64,000 nucleotides of DNA from Paraburkholderia humisilvae (GCF_902859855.1 NZ_CADIKH010000009.1:173754-237753); one strand, 5' to 3'. Positions 42,607 through 50,614 are shown, counted from the first letter of the stretch. Program-made: numbers and translations. Notes: generated from the letters alone by a model not told the origin.

Positions 42607-42849
42607 GTGAAGCCAGCACAGTTCAGGGACATTCAAGCGGATTTGGGATGGACGCACGCTCAAACCGCTGCGGCGCTCGGCTTATCGGTAGTTAGCGTAA
42701 AACGCATTGCGACAGATACTCAGGTCATTACTGATCAGACTGCACGGATGCTCATCGCGCTACTGTTGGTTCACAAAGAAGGTTTAGCAAAGAAGTACGC
42801 AAAGCTCGTTGACAAGTATCATGGTGATACTACAATGGAATCCCGTTAA
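42607..42849 (+). CDS. Small HTH regulator at the head of the array
   Basis: A GTG start preceded by GAGG. The 80-aa product has a helix-turn-helix: THAQTAAALGLSVVSVKRIA at about 17-36. It looks like a compact XRE-type repressor. Palindromic sites of one family lie upstream (42519), near its start (42564) and inside the promoter that overlaps its end (42809-42836). This is the strongest candidate for the regulator of the downstream array. A decayed copy lies at 61.03-61.2 kb. Confidence 0.7.
   Translation: MKPAQFRDIQADLGWTHAQTAAALGLSVVSVKRIATDTQVITDQTARMLIALLLVHKEGLAKKYAKLVDKYHGDTTMESR
42809..42836 (+). promoter_or_regulatory. Sigma-70-like promoter with palindromic operator in its spacer
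   Basis: TTGACA at 42809-42814 and TACAAT at 42831-42836 are separated by 16 bases. The spacer plus the first -10 base is the palindrome AGTATCA-TGG-TGATACT (42815-42831). Binding here would occlude RNA polymerase. It points into the array. The same arrangement is kept at 61163-61190. Confidence 0.75.
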
Positions 42850-42897
42850 GGTTCCGGAATTCACGGAAAGCCCTGTCGCTGGCAAACAGGAAAAGAC

Positions 42898-43443
42898 ATG
42901 CAGATTATCGCTGGGGTATTGACCATCGCTTGGATCGTGGGTTCGGTGTGGTTCGTCGGCAAACTGGTTGCCAGGTGGGATAACACGCGCGAGCAGGAAA
43001 ATCGGAAAACGGAGAACATTGACATGAAGGTAAAAATCGAAACGGCGGCTTATGTGACAACGGCCATTCTCGCGGCGTATGCCAGCTACGACCTCGTAAC
43101 TGAAGCAGGCGCGGCCTACCATTTCAGCGCTGTGACTAAAGCCTCTGGCGGCGTCGCCCTTTTTGCGTTTCTGACCGGCGCAATGTGGACGACCATCGCT
43201 CAAGCTCTCGCGTTGCTCGCGAGTGAGCGGCGATATTCATGGTTTTCCAACATCGCGAAGGTCGTGTCTTTCGCCGTGGGCTTCGGCTGTCTCCTGCTAT
43301 TCGCGTGGGGCGTTTCGACAGACGGGACCGCGTTCTGGCTATCGGCTATCGAGCTTATCGGCGCGGTAGTCGGCATGGGCACGTTCGCTTGCGTGCATGT
43401 ATTTGCCGCTCCCGAAGAATCTGGCGAGGCCTCTGCGGCGTAA
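42898..43443 (+). CDS. Array membrane protein, five helices
   Basis: First gene after the array promoter. It has one N-terminal helix (IIAGVLTIAWIVGSVWFVG) and a charged stretch, then four more helices. CAGGAAAAG precedes the ATG. A second GGAAAACGGAG element lies inside the frame before an in-frame ATG at 43024. The 42-residue first helix may therefore be a former separate gene fused in frame, or 43024 may be a second start. Unknown family. Confidence 0.6.
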   Translation: MQIIAGVLTIAWIVGSVWFVGKLVARWDNTREQENRKTENIDMKVKIETAAYVTTAILAAYASYDLVTEAGAAYHFSAVTKASGGVALFAFLTGAMWTTIAQALALLASERRYSWFSNIAKVVSFAVGFGCLLLFAWGVSTDGTAFWLSAIELIGAVVGMGTFACVHVFAAPEESGEASAA

Positions 43444-43462
43444 CGGATCGGAAAACAGGAAA

Positions 43463-43678
43463 ATGAAGAAAGTAGCTTCGGCGCTAGGTCCAGCGATCGC
43501 CGGGATCGCACTGTTGGTGCTGGGCTTCCTCGTTCTTGGGGGCATTGTTTTGGAATGCTTTCGGGAGTTCGGTCAGGCGGCGCCGTTTGCTTATGCAACT
43601 GTCGTGCTTGCGATTGTGCTGCCACTTGGATTGGTGCTGTGTCGCCGCTTGAAAGCGGATGCGGGTGCAGAACGCTAA
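43463..43678 (+). CDS. Array membrane protein, 71 aa, two helices
   Basis: GGAAAACAGGAAA precedes the ATG, with two overlapping copies of the element. The product is two hydrophobic helices joined by a short loop (CFREFGQAA), with a basic end. No homolog recognised. Confidence 0.55.
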   Translation: MKKVASALGPAIAGIALLVLGFLVLGGIVLECFREFGQAAPFAYATVVLAIVLPLGLVLCRRLKADAGAER

Positions 43679-43694
43679 CGCCAAGGAAAACAGA

Positions 43695-43979
43695 ATGGTT
43701 CAACTCTCGAAGTATTCGCTTGGCAAAAACGATTTGGGCAGGCAGTTAGTGGTGAGTCTCACAATTGTCGCCCTAGTGTATGTCGTGTTCGCATTGTTTC
43801 GACGCTTCGGGATTGCGATGCCCGATGTGGCGCGATGGGTCGCGACAAGTAGTGCTACTTTGGCCCTGCTCTGGGTGCTATTAAAAACCCGGCCTGCAGA
43901 CACAGTAGCGAAACAATGCATTTGCGGCCTAATCTTGGCGGGGAGCGTAATGCTCGCCATCTGCTCCATTTGGCCTTGA
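43695..43979 (+). CDS. Array membrane protein, 94 aa, three helices
   Basis: AAGGAAAACAGA precedes the ATG. Three hydrophobic segments (VVSLTIVALVYVVFALF, WVATSSATLALLWVLL, CICGLILAGSVMLAICSIW) follow a short charged N-terminus. Unknown family. Confidence 0.55.
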   Translation: MVQLSKYSLGKNDLGRQLVVSLTIVALVYVVFALFRRFGIAMPDVARWVATSSATLALLWVLLKTRPADTVAKQCICGLILAGSVMLAICSIWP

Positions 43980-43996
43980 GGCGTATCGGAAAAGCG

Positions 43997-44667
43997 ATGA
44001 CGACGCTTTCGCGCCAACACTACAAGCGCTTGCGGTTCTACTGGCAGGGCCGCGCAAACGGCGGTGCCGGGATGACTGACGGTGTTGACTTGGACCTCGC
44101 CGCGCTGGGCATGGTGGAGCGCTTCGAGCGCTTAGGCTCCGGCGTTTGCTTTCGCATCACGCAAGCGGACGAGCAAAAGTTGCGGCCGAGAAGGCGCGCG
44201 AGGTTGAACGCTGTCAGCCACATCACGCTTTGGCGGGCCGCTTGGCACAATGGCGACAGAGCCAAGGACGTGTGACTTGGCAAAATATCGAATTGCTTGT
44301 CGATCGCGAAATGGGAGGCAGGCAGGCGATTCGCCCAGACGTGTTCTCCGTTGCTGCAACCTACGACGAACAGCGAATCAATCTGTGCGTTGATGAGGTA
44401 AAGGTAAGTCGTGTGGATTCTCTCGCAGACGTGGCGCGTCCCGAGAAGCGGGCCGGGTACGGACAGATCGCAGAGGTCTTGTACTACCCGGCACCAGTTG
44501 GAATGATCGAGGCTTCAGAGGTGCCGGAAGGGTGCGGTTTATTGGTTGAAGTGGAACCCTGCAAGTTCGAGGTGCTGAAGCGGCCAAAGAAGCGTCGGGT
44601 CGCGCTGACCCCGCACCACTTTATGAATCTCATTTTGAAGCCTGGCGTTTTCACGCCTGCGTGGTGA
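43997..44667 (+). pseudogene. MmcB-like PD-(D/E)XK protein split by a -1 frame change
   Basis: TCGGAAAAGCG precedes the ATG. Frame 1 gives a winged-helix-like start (LAALGMVERFERLG, GVCFRITQADEQK) and ends at 44275. The next frame, open from 44146 to 44667, continues naturally with VAAEKAREVERCQPHHALAG and then a nuclease core: RPDVFSVA, DEVKVSR and GYGQIAEVLYY, GCGLLVEV. This resembles MmcB-type DNA-repair proteins. The switch point is at CAA-AAG near 44178, where a -1 slip of the AAG codon would join both parts. It is either a mutation or programmed frameshifting. Confidence 0.6.
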
Positions 44668-44690
44668 ACGAAACAACGGAAAACACAGTG

Positions 44691-44861
44691 ATGGTGAAAA
44701 GAACGTTTGAAAGCGGTTTATGGATCGGCGGCGGGCTCGGGGCAAGCACTGTCACGATGTGTGAAGGATTCAAGCTCGCCATGGGCTTCGGTTTGGTCGC
44801 CATAGTCGCCGGCCTGGCGGCGATCGCTTTTGTTTCGCGCCCATCGGGTCAGCGGGGCTAG
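44691..44861 (+). CDS. Array membrane protein, 56 aa
   Basis: ACGGAAAACACAGTG precedes the ATG. A glycine-rich first half and one helix (GFGLVAIVAGLAAIAFV) make up the product. Unknown family. Confidence 0.5.
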   Translation: MVKRTFESGLWIGGGLGASTVTMCEGFKLAMGFGLVAIVAGLAAIAFVSRPSGQRG

Positions 44862-44874
44862 GAAAACATACGTT

Positions 44875-45174
44875 ATGACAGACCTACATTCCGTCACGCC
44901 ACTGTTGCTCGCCAATCTTGGTGCATCTGTTCAGAAGGTCGAAGCCCACGAACCGAATGATCCGGAAAGCAGCGACCTTTTGTGGTTGTCGATGGTCGAT
45001 GAGGATCTAACCGAAGGTGATGTGCTGTGCGTCAGTGCTCTCTCTGGGGGGCGTTGGATGGTTCACCATGACCTCGCGCACAAGTACGGTGGCTGGCCTA
45101 CAGTTTGGGACGTGGCTGGGTCAGAAACGGACGTCGTTGGAGCCGTTTCGACGTACATCAACAACCGACGTTGA
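44875..45174 (+). CDS. Array hypothetical protein, 99 aa, soluble
   Basis: TAGGAAAACATACGTT precedes the ATG, the element overlapping the previous stop. Acidic soluble protein with a LLWLSMVDEDL strand region and a MVHHDLAHKYGGWP block. Not recognised. Confidence 0.5.
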   Translation: MTDLHSVTPLLLANLGASVQKVEAHEPNDPESSDLLWLSMVDEDLTEGDVLCVSALSGGRWMVHHDLAHKYGGWPTVWDVAGSETDVVGAVSTYINNRR

Positions 45175-45187
45175 ATCGGAAACGATC

Positions 45188-45616
45188 ATGAATCAGCGAG
45201 AGGCCGAAAGGTGTCGTTCAATGTTCGCGAGCGCAATGCTCTGGTTGATAAGCACTGCTGTCGCGCCCCAAGCGGTAGGGCAAACTCAGTTGCCACCGCT
45301 CTCCGTCCGAATTGATGCGTGCAGCCGGGTGGCTAAAGTCGTCAATTGGATTTATCAACAACGCGATGCGGGTACGGACCAGAGCGTGACCGATAACGCC
45401 ATTCAAAATATGGACGTCAGCGCGATGTTGGGTCCTCAAATCACTTCAATTACCGACGATAAGAGCAGAGAGGGGTTACGAGAGGTTATTCACGAGTCGG
45501 TTGAGCAAGCGTATTCGCATCCTCGCGGTGCACGAACGCCCGGCGACGGGGAGGCTCTGTATTTTCAGGGATGCGCTCAAGGCGCTGCGGCGAATGACCA
45601 GACCTCAAATAAGTAG
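45188..45616 (+). CDS. Array exported protein, 142 aa
   Basis: TCGGAAACGATC precedes the ATG at 45188. A hydrophobic stretch with the form of a signal peptide (MFASAMLWLISTAVAPQAVG) starts at an in-frame ATG at 45221, a possible alternative start. Two cysteines in the mature part. No family recognised. Confidence 0.5.
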   Translation: MNQREAERCRSMFASAMLWLISTAVAPQAVGQTQLPPLSVRIDACSRVAKVVNWIYQQRDAGTDQSVTDNAIQNMDVSAMLGPQITSITDDKSREGLREVIHESVEQAYSHPRGARTPGDGEALYFQGCAQGAAANDQTSNK

Positions 45617-45653
45617 GAAGACGCTGACCAGCTCCGGCACCAGGACAACCACG

Positions 45654-45935
45654 ATGAACATTTTGGAAAATGAAGCCGCGCTAGCGATCCTGCGAGACGC
45701 TTCCGAGAAGCTGAGAGCGATCGGCATTCATTCGGACATGCAAACGTGCGCGTCAAAGCACGGTGCATCGATAGCGTTGATCGCGTCCGAGACGGTTGAG
45801 GGTGCTGCCGCCGGCTATGTCGCCAGCTTTCTTGGCTGCGAACTGACGATGAGTGAGCCCGACCGCTTCTGTGACGAAGTGGCAAACCGCCTGGCAGACC
45901 GGGCGATCGATGACGCTCGGCACGCGTCGCGCTGA
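45654..45935 (+). CDS. Array hypothetical protein, 93 aa
   Basis: The ATG follows CCAGGACAACCACG, a variant of the element. The soluble helical product has VASFLGCELTMSEPD and a conserved-looking C-terminal helix (RLADRAIDDARH). Not recognised. Confidence 0.5.
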   Translation: MNILENEAALAILRDASEKLRAIGIHSDMQTCASKHGASIALIASETVEGAAAGYVASFLGCELTMSEPDRFCDEVANRLADRAIDDARHASR

Positions 45936-45949
45936 CCTCGGAAAGCAGG

Positions 45950-46255
45950 ATGGCCAGTTATAGCCTGCCCATTGACGAGTGCCTGCAGGTGCTCGCGCGT
46001 GTCGACGCCGGATCAATACAGCCAGAGCGGCTTCATTTGAGTGGCGGCACGGGGATTATCGTTCGGTTTTCCGGAGCCCAGATGGAGGCGCTAATCATCG
46101 CCGGCAAAAGACCAGGCGTTGCGCTCGACGTGAAAGCCGGGCGCGTGCTGGTCAGGCGCAAACATGCTGTAAGTGAGCGCTTCGCAGTCGGCGCAGGAGA
46201 ATACCTGATTTACTACTGGATCACCGATGCCGGCCGACAGGCTGCTAGCAAATAG
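45950..46255 (+). CDS. Array hypothetical protein, 101 aa
   Basis: TCGGAAAGCAGG precedes the ATG. Beta-rich soluble protein (GGTGIIVRFSGAQMEALII, AGRVLVRRK). Not recognised. Confidence 0.5.
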   Translation: MASYSLPIDECLQVLARVDAGSIQPERLHLSGGTGIIVRFSGAQMEALIIAGKRPGVALDVKAGRVLVRRKHAVSERFAVGAGEYLIYYWITDAGRQAASK

Positions 46256-46266
46256 GAAAACTCAGG

Positions 46267-46515
46267 ATGCTTGAATTCACCATCGGCGATAAGCGTGAAG
46301 TCGTTACCGACTCGCTCATCGAGAGCTTTTACGGAGAGACGGGCATCGGACGTGGCGAAGTTGATCTTGCGCAAGTTCGCGCTTTCTTCGTTGCGCGATG
46401 CGACCGGCTCCAGCCAAGCGACATTGTTACAGACTATGAGAAAGAACTGTCTCGCCTGTCGTATGCGCTGTACTTGGCGTCCGAGCGGGGGATAAAGATT
46501 GTGACGGTTAACTAG
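46267..46515 (+). CDS. Array hypothetical protein, 82 aa
   Basis: TAGGAAAACTCAGG precedes the ATG, the element overlapping the previous stop codon. The soluble, acidic protein is mostly helical after a short beta start. Not recognised. Confidence 0.5.
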   Translation: MLEFTIGDKREVVTDSLIESFYGETGIGRGEVDLAQVRAFFVARCDRLQPSDIVTDYEKELSRLSYALYLASERGIKIVTVN

Positions 46516-46527
46516 AGAACGAAAACG

Positions 46528-47079
46528 ATGACCTATCAGGTTGATGCGCCACGCACGCGTGACCGAGTCGTTTCGTTCCTCAATGAAATCGGGATCGAAT
46601 CGCGATTTGAGGTTGGCGCAACGGGTTTCGTGGAGGGCTGCAGAATTGATCAGGGAGCGCTTGCAATCGATCCAAACTGCCGGGTGTCGAGCCTGTTGCA
46701 TGAAGCAGGTCATCTTGCCATTACGCCGAGTTGTTTCCGGGCATTGATGGATGGGAACCTGTATGCCGGTCAGCGAGAAATGCTGGAGATCGTTGAAAGG
46801 ATCACGGCACATCCCGACGAACCGCTTTATCGGGCTGCCATCCAGTACTCAGACCCAGAGGCAACGGCGTGGGCTTGGTCTGCCGGTGTCGCACTTGGCT
46901 TGCCGGACGTCGAAATTATTCGGGATGACGAGTACGAGAACGACGGCGCTGCGATCCGATTGTCGTTGCAGGTCCGGATGTATGTTGGCATTCACGGACT
47001 CGCACACGCAGGATTCTGCGCGATTCGAGCGCGTGATGGAGTCCAAGCATGGCCAAAACTGAATTTCTGGACGCAGTAA
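46528..47079 (+). CDS. Array HExxH putative metallopeptidase
   Basis: A 183-aa protein with LLHEAGHLAI at about residues 57-66, the HExxH zinc-binding signature in the helix context of gluzincins or ImmA/IrrE-like peptidases. An N-terminal FLNEIGIESRFEV segment and a C-terminal IHGLAHAGFC are also present. GAGAACGAAAACG precedes the ATG. It is soluble and the largest enzyme-like protein in this part of the array. ImmA-type peptidases cleave repressors; whether it acts on the array HTH is unknown. Confidence 0.6.
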   Translation: MTYQVDAPRTRDRVVSFLNEIGIESRFEVGATGFVEGCRIDQGALAIDPNCRVSSLLHEAGHLAITPSCFRALMDGNLYAGQREMLEIVERITAHPDEPLYRAAIQYSDPEATAWAWSAGVALGLPDVEIIRDDEYENDGAAIRLSLQVRMYVGIHGLAHAGFCAIRARDGVQAWPKLNFWTQ

Positions 47080-47124
47080 TTCGAAATGCTCACGCCGGAA
47101 GCCCGAACTAAAGAGTGAATTCAA

Positions 47125-47406
47125 ATGGCAGACGTGTCCCTGATCGAAGAAATCCAGACCTACGCTGATGGCCGCCATAGCGATGTCGCCCGTGGTGCCG
47201 AAACGCCGGCGCTCGCTGCGCTCATGGTTGAGAAGTACGGCGAAGGCATCGCAAAGACTGTACGTCTGTTCGGCGCTGACAACAGCCACATCGAGCGCGA
47301 AATCGATCGCTTGTTCCGCGAGATTGACCCGCAGTATCAGAGGGATCGCCAATACCGCTTTGAAGCCCGACCGGCCGGTCTTTCGATCAACGGCGAAGTG
47401 TACTGA
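47125..47406 (+). CDS. Array hypothetical protein, 93 aa
   Basis: The ATG has no close GGAAAAC element, although GCCGGAAGCCC lies about 30 bases upstream within a 10-codon frame. Soluble helical protein with a charged middle. Not recognised. Confidence 0.45.
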   Translation: MADVSLIEEIQTYADGRHSDVARGAETPALAALMVEKYGEGIAKTVRLFGADNSHIEREIDRLFREIDPQYQRDRQYRFEARPAGLSINGEVY

Positions 47407-47422
47407 ACCATCGGAGAACGTT

Positions 47423-47797
47423 GTGATTAAGGTACTTCTCGACTACTTCATCCCTTCGCCTCCGAACAAAGTGTCGCGTGAGTCGAATGACGCTCTGAAC
47501 GCGGACATCAAGGCTGCGGGAATGTGGGGCAAACCGCTCGGAGAGGCTAACCGAGATGCGGTGGACGTCTGGGTACGTCATTCTGACCGTCGAAGCCGCG
47601 AGGTCAACCGCGAGTGGCTGAAGCCGCGGGCGAAGGTGTTTTGCGGGCGTTGGGCGCTCTTGTCTGGCGTTCTATTGCTGGGCGCATGGATCACGTCCGG
47701 ATACCAGCTCGCAGAGCTCTCGCTGACCCTCGCTGGATTCGTGGCGGGGTGCGTCTCGATCTTGTTCTCCTGCGTCTCTCGATCAATGAATAAGTAG
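47423..47797 (+). CDS. Array membrane protein, 124 aa, two C-terminal helices
   Basis: TCGGAGAACGTT precedes a GTG start. The first 75 residues are soluble (PSPPNKVSRESNDALN, REVNREWLKPRA) and two helices end the protein (WALLSGVLLLGAWI and LSLTLAGFVAGCVSILF). Not recognised. Confidence 0.5.
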   Translation: MIKVLLDYFIPSPPNKVSRESNDALNADIKAAGMWGKPLGEANRDAVDVWVRHSDRRSREVNREWLKPRAKVFCGRWALLSGVLLLGAWITSGYQLAELSLTLAGFVAGCVSILFSCVSRSMNK

Positions 47798-47809
47798 GCG
47801 ACGGAAAAC

Positions 47810-48238
47810 ATGATGAGTAAAAGAAGACTGTGGATCGGTGCGGCGGTACTTGGTTGCGCGGCAGTTGCCGCAGTGAGCTGGCAGCGCTTGTCTGTGCTCA
47901 CCACTGCGCAGCAAAACGACTGGCACATGCATGGGCCTGAGAAGATGAGCATGGTCGTCTCACGGGTGGTAGGCCCCGGCTGGACGATTGACTGGCAGGC
48001 GGGACCGGATCCCGTAGTTAATTCGGACCTGCTTTGGAATAACGCCGTGCGAGTTTATGATCCTAATAGTGCGTCCCTTTTCACCATCGCAAACACATTT
48101 TTGCAAGATACAGCCGCTGTGAACCCGGCTTGGGCTTTCGCCGCTTGTTGGAATCGTGAGGATACCCTGACTATCGTTCCGCAGGAACAAGCTGACGCTC
48201 CGACGTGCAAGCGAAATCCCGGCGAAAAAAGGGCTTAG
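47810..48238 (+). CDS. Array membrane-anchored protein, 142 aa
   Basis: ACGGAAAAC directly abuts two consecutive ATG codons. An N-terminal helix (LWIGAAVLGCAAVAAVSW) anchors an exported domain with two cysteines (FAACWNRED, PTCKRNPG). Not recognised. Confidence 0.5.
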   Translation: MMSKRRLWIGAAVLGCAAVAAVSWQRLSVLTTAQQNDWHMHGPEKMSMVVSRVVGPGWTIDWQAGPDPVVNSDLLWNNAVRVYDPNSASLFTIANTFLQDTAAVNPAWAFAACWNREDTLTIVPQEQADAPTCKRNPGEKRA

Positions 48239-48244
48239 GTTTGA

Positions 48245-48446
48245 AAACGCCGACGGACTGAGGTCACTCAGTGCGGGAGTGTCGCGCGATTTCTGGTTAC
48301 GTTCGCCGCGTGGCTGTCCCTTTCGGGTGCGCTCTACGCGCTCTCTCAGCGGCAGCAATCCTGTCGCAATTGTGGTTGGTGTAGCCGCAGCCGTGTTCCT
48401 CATTACGAGCTTCCGCGTCGGTTCGAAGACCGACGCTCATGCATAG
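48245..48446 (+). pseudogene. Remnant of a two-helix membrane protein
   Basis: One frame reads LVTFAAWLSLSGALYALSQRQ, a helix, up to about 48360. Another then reads PVAIVVGVAAAVFLITSFRV, a second helix, and ends KTDAHA at the TAG at 48444-48446, followed directly by GGAAAAGC. Together they would form a normal array membrane protein; no start codon and a frame change show decay. Confidence 0.4.
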
Positions 48447-48456
48447 GAAAAGCACT

Positions 48457-48684
48457 ATGTCGATACTTGATCTGATGGTGGACTTGCGTTCCGCAAAAAC
48501 GGAAGAAGAATTCGAGGCAGCGCACGCGCGGTTTCAACAACGCAAGCAAACGCAGCCGACAGTTGGGGAGCAAGTTACGGCAAAGCTGCGTAACAGTACG
48601 ATGTCGGATGGCAAACCGTTTTTGCAAAATGACGAACATGCCGATATCGAGGGCGGCAAGGTCGTCGTGAAAAAACTCAACTGA
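48457..48684 (+). CDS. Array hypothetical protein, 75 aa
   Basis: TAGGAAAAGCACT precedes the ATG. A charged helical protein (EEEFEAAHARFQQRKQ) with a basic end. Not recognised. Confidence 0.5.
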   Translation: MSILDLMVDLRSAKTEEEFEAAHARFQQRKQTQPTVGEQVTAKLRNSTMSDGKPFLQNDEHADIEGGKVVVKKLN

Positions 48685-48697
48685 GACCGGAAAAGTA

Positions 48698-49102
48698 ATG
48701 ACAGCACTTTCACTACTATCGCAGGAGTTGGGACTTAGCGCGCTGGAACACCGCTTTGCTCATGCCATGCTCGGCGCTACACCTCTTGCGGCATCGGGCG
48801 GGACTGCAATGGTCCCTGTGGCGACGCTGATGAAAGCAGTAGAGCCCGAGCTGGAGCCCGAAGAAATGAAAGAGGCAGATGTCGCAGAAATGCTGCGCAA
48901 TGGCGTAGGGGTTGTCTTGGCAGGTCTGCTACGGCAACCGCGTACATTCCGGGATGCATCCGCAAGCGTCAGTACATCGTTCTGTGTGCTCGACAGCGTG
49001 ACTATGGCCAATGGTGCGGAGTATGTGCAGATTCAGTTAAGTCGCTTCTTTTTGGATCTACTCGGTCGGGTGGCTGTGGAACGCGGTATTGCGTCGTACT
49101 GA
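48698..49102 (+). CDS. Array hypothetical protein, 134 aa, with a degenerate paralog in the array
   Basis: ACCGGAAAAGTA precedes the ATG. The C-terminal part includes EPEEMKEADVAEMLRNG, VVLAGLL and SRFFLDLLGRVAVERG. The same blocks recur, broken, at 54609-54835, so the array contains duplicated genes. Soluble; function unknown. Confidence 0.55.
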   Translation: MTALSLLSQELGLSALEHRFAHAMLGATPLAASGGTAMVPVATLMKAVEPELEPEEMKEADVAEMLRNGVGVVLAGLLRQPRTFRDASASVSTSFCVLDSVTMANGAEYVQIQLSRFFLDLLGRVAVERGIASY

Positions 49103-49116
49103 TTGGAGAACAAGCG

Positions 49117-49301
49117 ATGAACAGACGCGATATCAAACGGGTTGTTCTAGGCCAGTTGGCGACATACTGCAAACCGAGGTCATCATCGACGGATGCAGCC
49201 CGGAGGATATGGAACGCGCAGAAGAAGCGCAGCGCGAGCTTGCAGACGAGTTCACTCGTCGTTGCAATGGAGCGCAGTACAGCGCGCAGTGGGACAACTA
49301 G
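49117..49301 (+). pseudogene. Frame-disrupted small array gene
   Basis: GGAGAACAAGCG precedes the ATG; the first frame gives MNRRDIKRVVLGQLATY. From about 49165 the natural continuation is one frame over (LQTEVIIDGCSPEDMERAEE) and ends QWDN at the TAG at 49299-49301, immediately followed by GAAAAGC. A single indel would restore a 60-aa protein. Confidence 0.5.
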
Positions 49302-49346
49302 GAAAAGCGCTGGCGCGAGTCGCGCGGGCCACACAGGAAAGCAGCT

Positions 49347-49679
49347 ATTTTTCATCGACCCGAAGAAAATGGAGGCCGAGGGCCACCATTTTATGCTGAT
49401 GGGACGCGGGTAGGCCGTGTAGCGTACCGGTACGTGCCGAACCGTTTTGTTTTCATTGACTTCATAGAAACCGTTTCGACGCGTGAGGAAAAGGGCTATG
49501 CCACGAGCGTCCTCGCACAGCTTGCCGCCAAGCACAATGCCGTGATTGCGCCTGTTGACGAGCGAAATAATGAGTTTTGGGCAGCGATGCGCGCCAAACC
49601 CAGTCTGCCATTCGAGCTGGACGAACAGTACAGCGATGGGGTTGTGGTCGGAATGAAGGCATTCGAATCGGATCAATAG
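49347..49679 (+). CDS. GNAT-like acetyltransferase in the array, start unclear
   Basis: The frame ending at 49679 reads as a GNAT core: FYADGTRVGRVAYRYVPN, FVFIDFIETVSTREEKGYA (the acetyl-CoA site region RxxGxA) and TSVLAQLAAKH. The first ordinary start, GTG at 49434, would cut the core. An ATT at 49347, preceded by AGGAAAGCAGCT, is the best-placed full-length start but is rare. Alternatively the N-terminus was lost. Confidence 0.5.
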   Translation: MFHRPEENGGRGPPFYADGTRVGRVAYRYVPNRFVFIDFIETVSTREEKGYATSVLAQLAAKHNAVIAPVDERNNEFWAAMRAKPSLPFELDEQYSDGVVVGMKAFESDQ

Positions 49680-49688
49680 GAAAACAAA

Positions 49689-49937
49689 ATGCATTTACCG
49701 CAAGAAGCAGCTATCCGCGCGATTGAGGCGCGAGGCGGCAAGGTGTTCACGATGGACGTCGGCGTTTCATATGTGCCGATCGTCATTGAGCAGAAGCGCT
49801 TTGAGCGAAAGATTGATCGACTGCGTCGACATGGCTCGCGCAAGGTGAAGACCGCAATTCGTCGAACCGAGCGCGACCACGGCCCGCTGTTTTCGCGCGA
49901 GTCGTTTGCGGAAGTGCTTGCATCAGTTCGCCACTGA
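49689..49937 (+). CDS. Array hypothetical protein, 82 aa, basic
   Basis: TAGGAAAACAAA precedes the ATG. Very basic C-terminal half (KIDRLRRHGSRKVKTAIRR) could bind nucleic acid. Not recognised. Confidence 0.5.
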   Translation: MHLPQEAAIRAIEARGGKVFTMDVGVSYVPIVIEQKRFERKIDRLRRHGSRKVKTAIRRTERDHGPLFSRESFAEVLASVRH

Positions 49938-49952
49938 CCACAGAAAACAGAC

Positions 49953-50100
49953 ATGCACGTGTGGAACCTCGTTCACGGCATCGAAGCGGCTGCTGCGCTC
50001 GCGGGGAATCCGGTGTCTTTGCGTCGGCAAATGGAAGTTTGCCTTCACGCCGCTTGTATGCGCCGCGATGATCGGAGCGGTGATGGCTGCGGGCTACTAG
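49953..50100 (+). pseudogene. Frame-disrupted small array membrane gene
   Basis: ACAGAAAACAGAC precedes the ATG (MHVWNLVHGIEAAAALAG). Near 50030 the sensible reading moves one frame to KWKFAFTPLVCAAMIGAV, ending MAAGY at a TAG at 50098-50100 that is followed by GAAAACTG. Without the shift the first frame fuses into the next gene. Confidence 0.45.
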
Positions 50101-50174
50101 GAAAACTGTTGGTGCTCTGTGTGCGCTCCGTACGGCCGGTAGCCGGGAAAAACTACTTGTTCAGGGAAATTATA

Positions 50175-50444
50175 ATGTCTTCAATGAACGTGGTCGCTGT
50201 TGTCGCTTTGTTTCTCGTCGGCATCGCCAGTATTGTGGCAGCAGCGCGGAACGGAAGGCGCTTTAGTGTGCGCAGCCTTCGTCTTGCCTTGGGTGCGAGC
50301 TGCCTCGTGCTCGCGCTTTTGGGTTGCATCAGCGTGCCGCATCGGATTGTCGGTACGCTCGCAATTTGCGTAGCCGTAGCAGCCCAACTCGCTCTGGCCT
50401 ATCGCGCATTTCGTGCCTCTAGGGTGCAACGATCCATGGCATAG
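50175..50444 (+). CDS. Array membrane protein, 89 aa, three helices
   Basis: The ATG follows CAGGGAAATTATA. The product has three hydrophobic segments (VVAVVALFLVGIASIVAAA, LALGASCLVLALLGCI, VGTLAICVAVAAQLALAY). Not recognised. Confidence 0.5.
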   Translation: MSSMNVVAVVALFLVGIASIVAAARNGRRFSVRSLRLALGASCLVLALLGCISVPHRIVGTLAICVAVAAQLALAYRAFRASRVQRSMA

Positions 50445-50455
50445 GCAAACAGAAC

Positions 50456-50614
50456 ATGCTTGAAATAGCGATCATTACGGTTGCGGCCGTGATTTTGTGT
50501 ACCGGGTTGGCTTTACATAGGCTAAGAGAGAAAGAAAAGAGTCAATCGCCGCACGAAAGGCACAATATGGAACTGTTGGCTCGTCACGGGATCGACCTCA
50601 GAAAGAGAAAGTGA
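50456..50614 (+). CDS. Array membrane protein, 52 aa
   Basis: TAGGCAAACAGAAC, an element variant overlapping the previous stop, precedes the ATG. One N-terminal helix (IAIITVAAVILCTGLAL) is followed by a highly charged tail (LREKEKSQSPHERHN). Not recognised. Confidence 0.5.
   Translation: MLEIAIITVAAVILCTGLALHRLREKEKSQSPHERHNMELLARHGIDLRKRK

Larger units (their letters stand above)
42184..42849 (+). repeat. Module copy A: duplicated leader plus HTH gene plus promoter
   Basis: This segment is similar to 60688-61200. Shared blocks include GCGGGC(A/G)ATCGGCCTGTC, CTCAAGGAATC, GTTATCACT-TGATACT, the HTH coding sequence and TTGACAAGTATCATG. The two copies lie in the same orientation at the two ends of the small-gene array. 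Confidence 0.7.
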
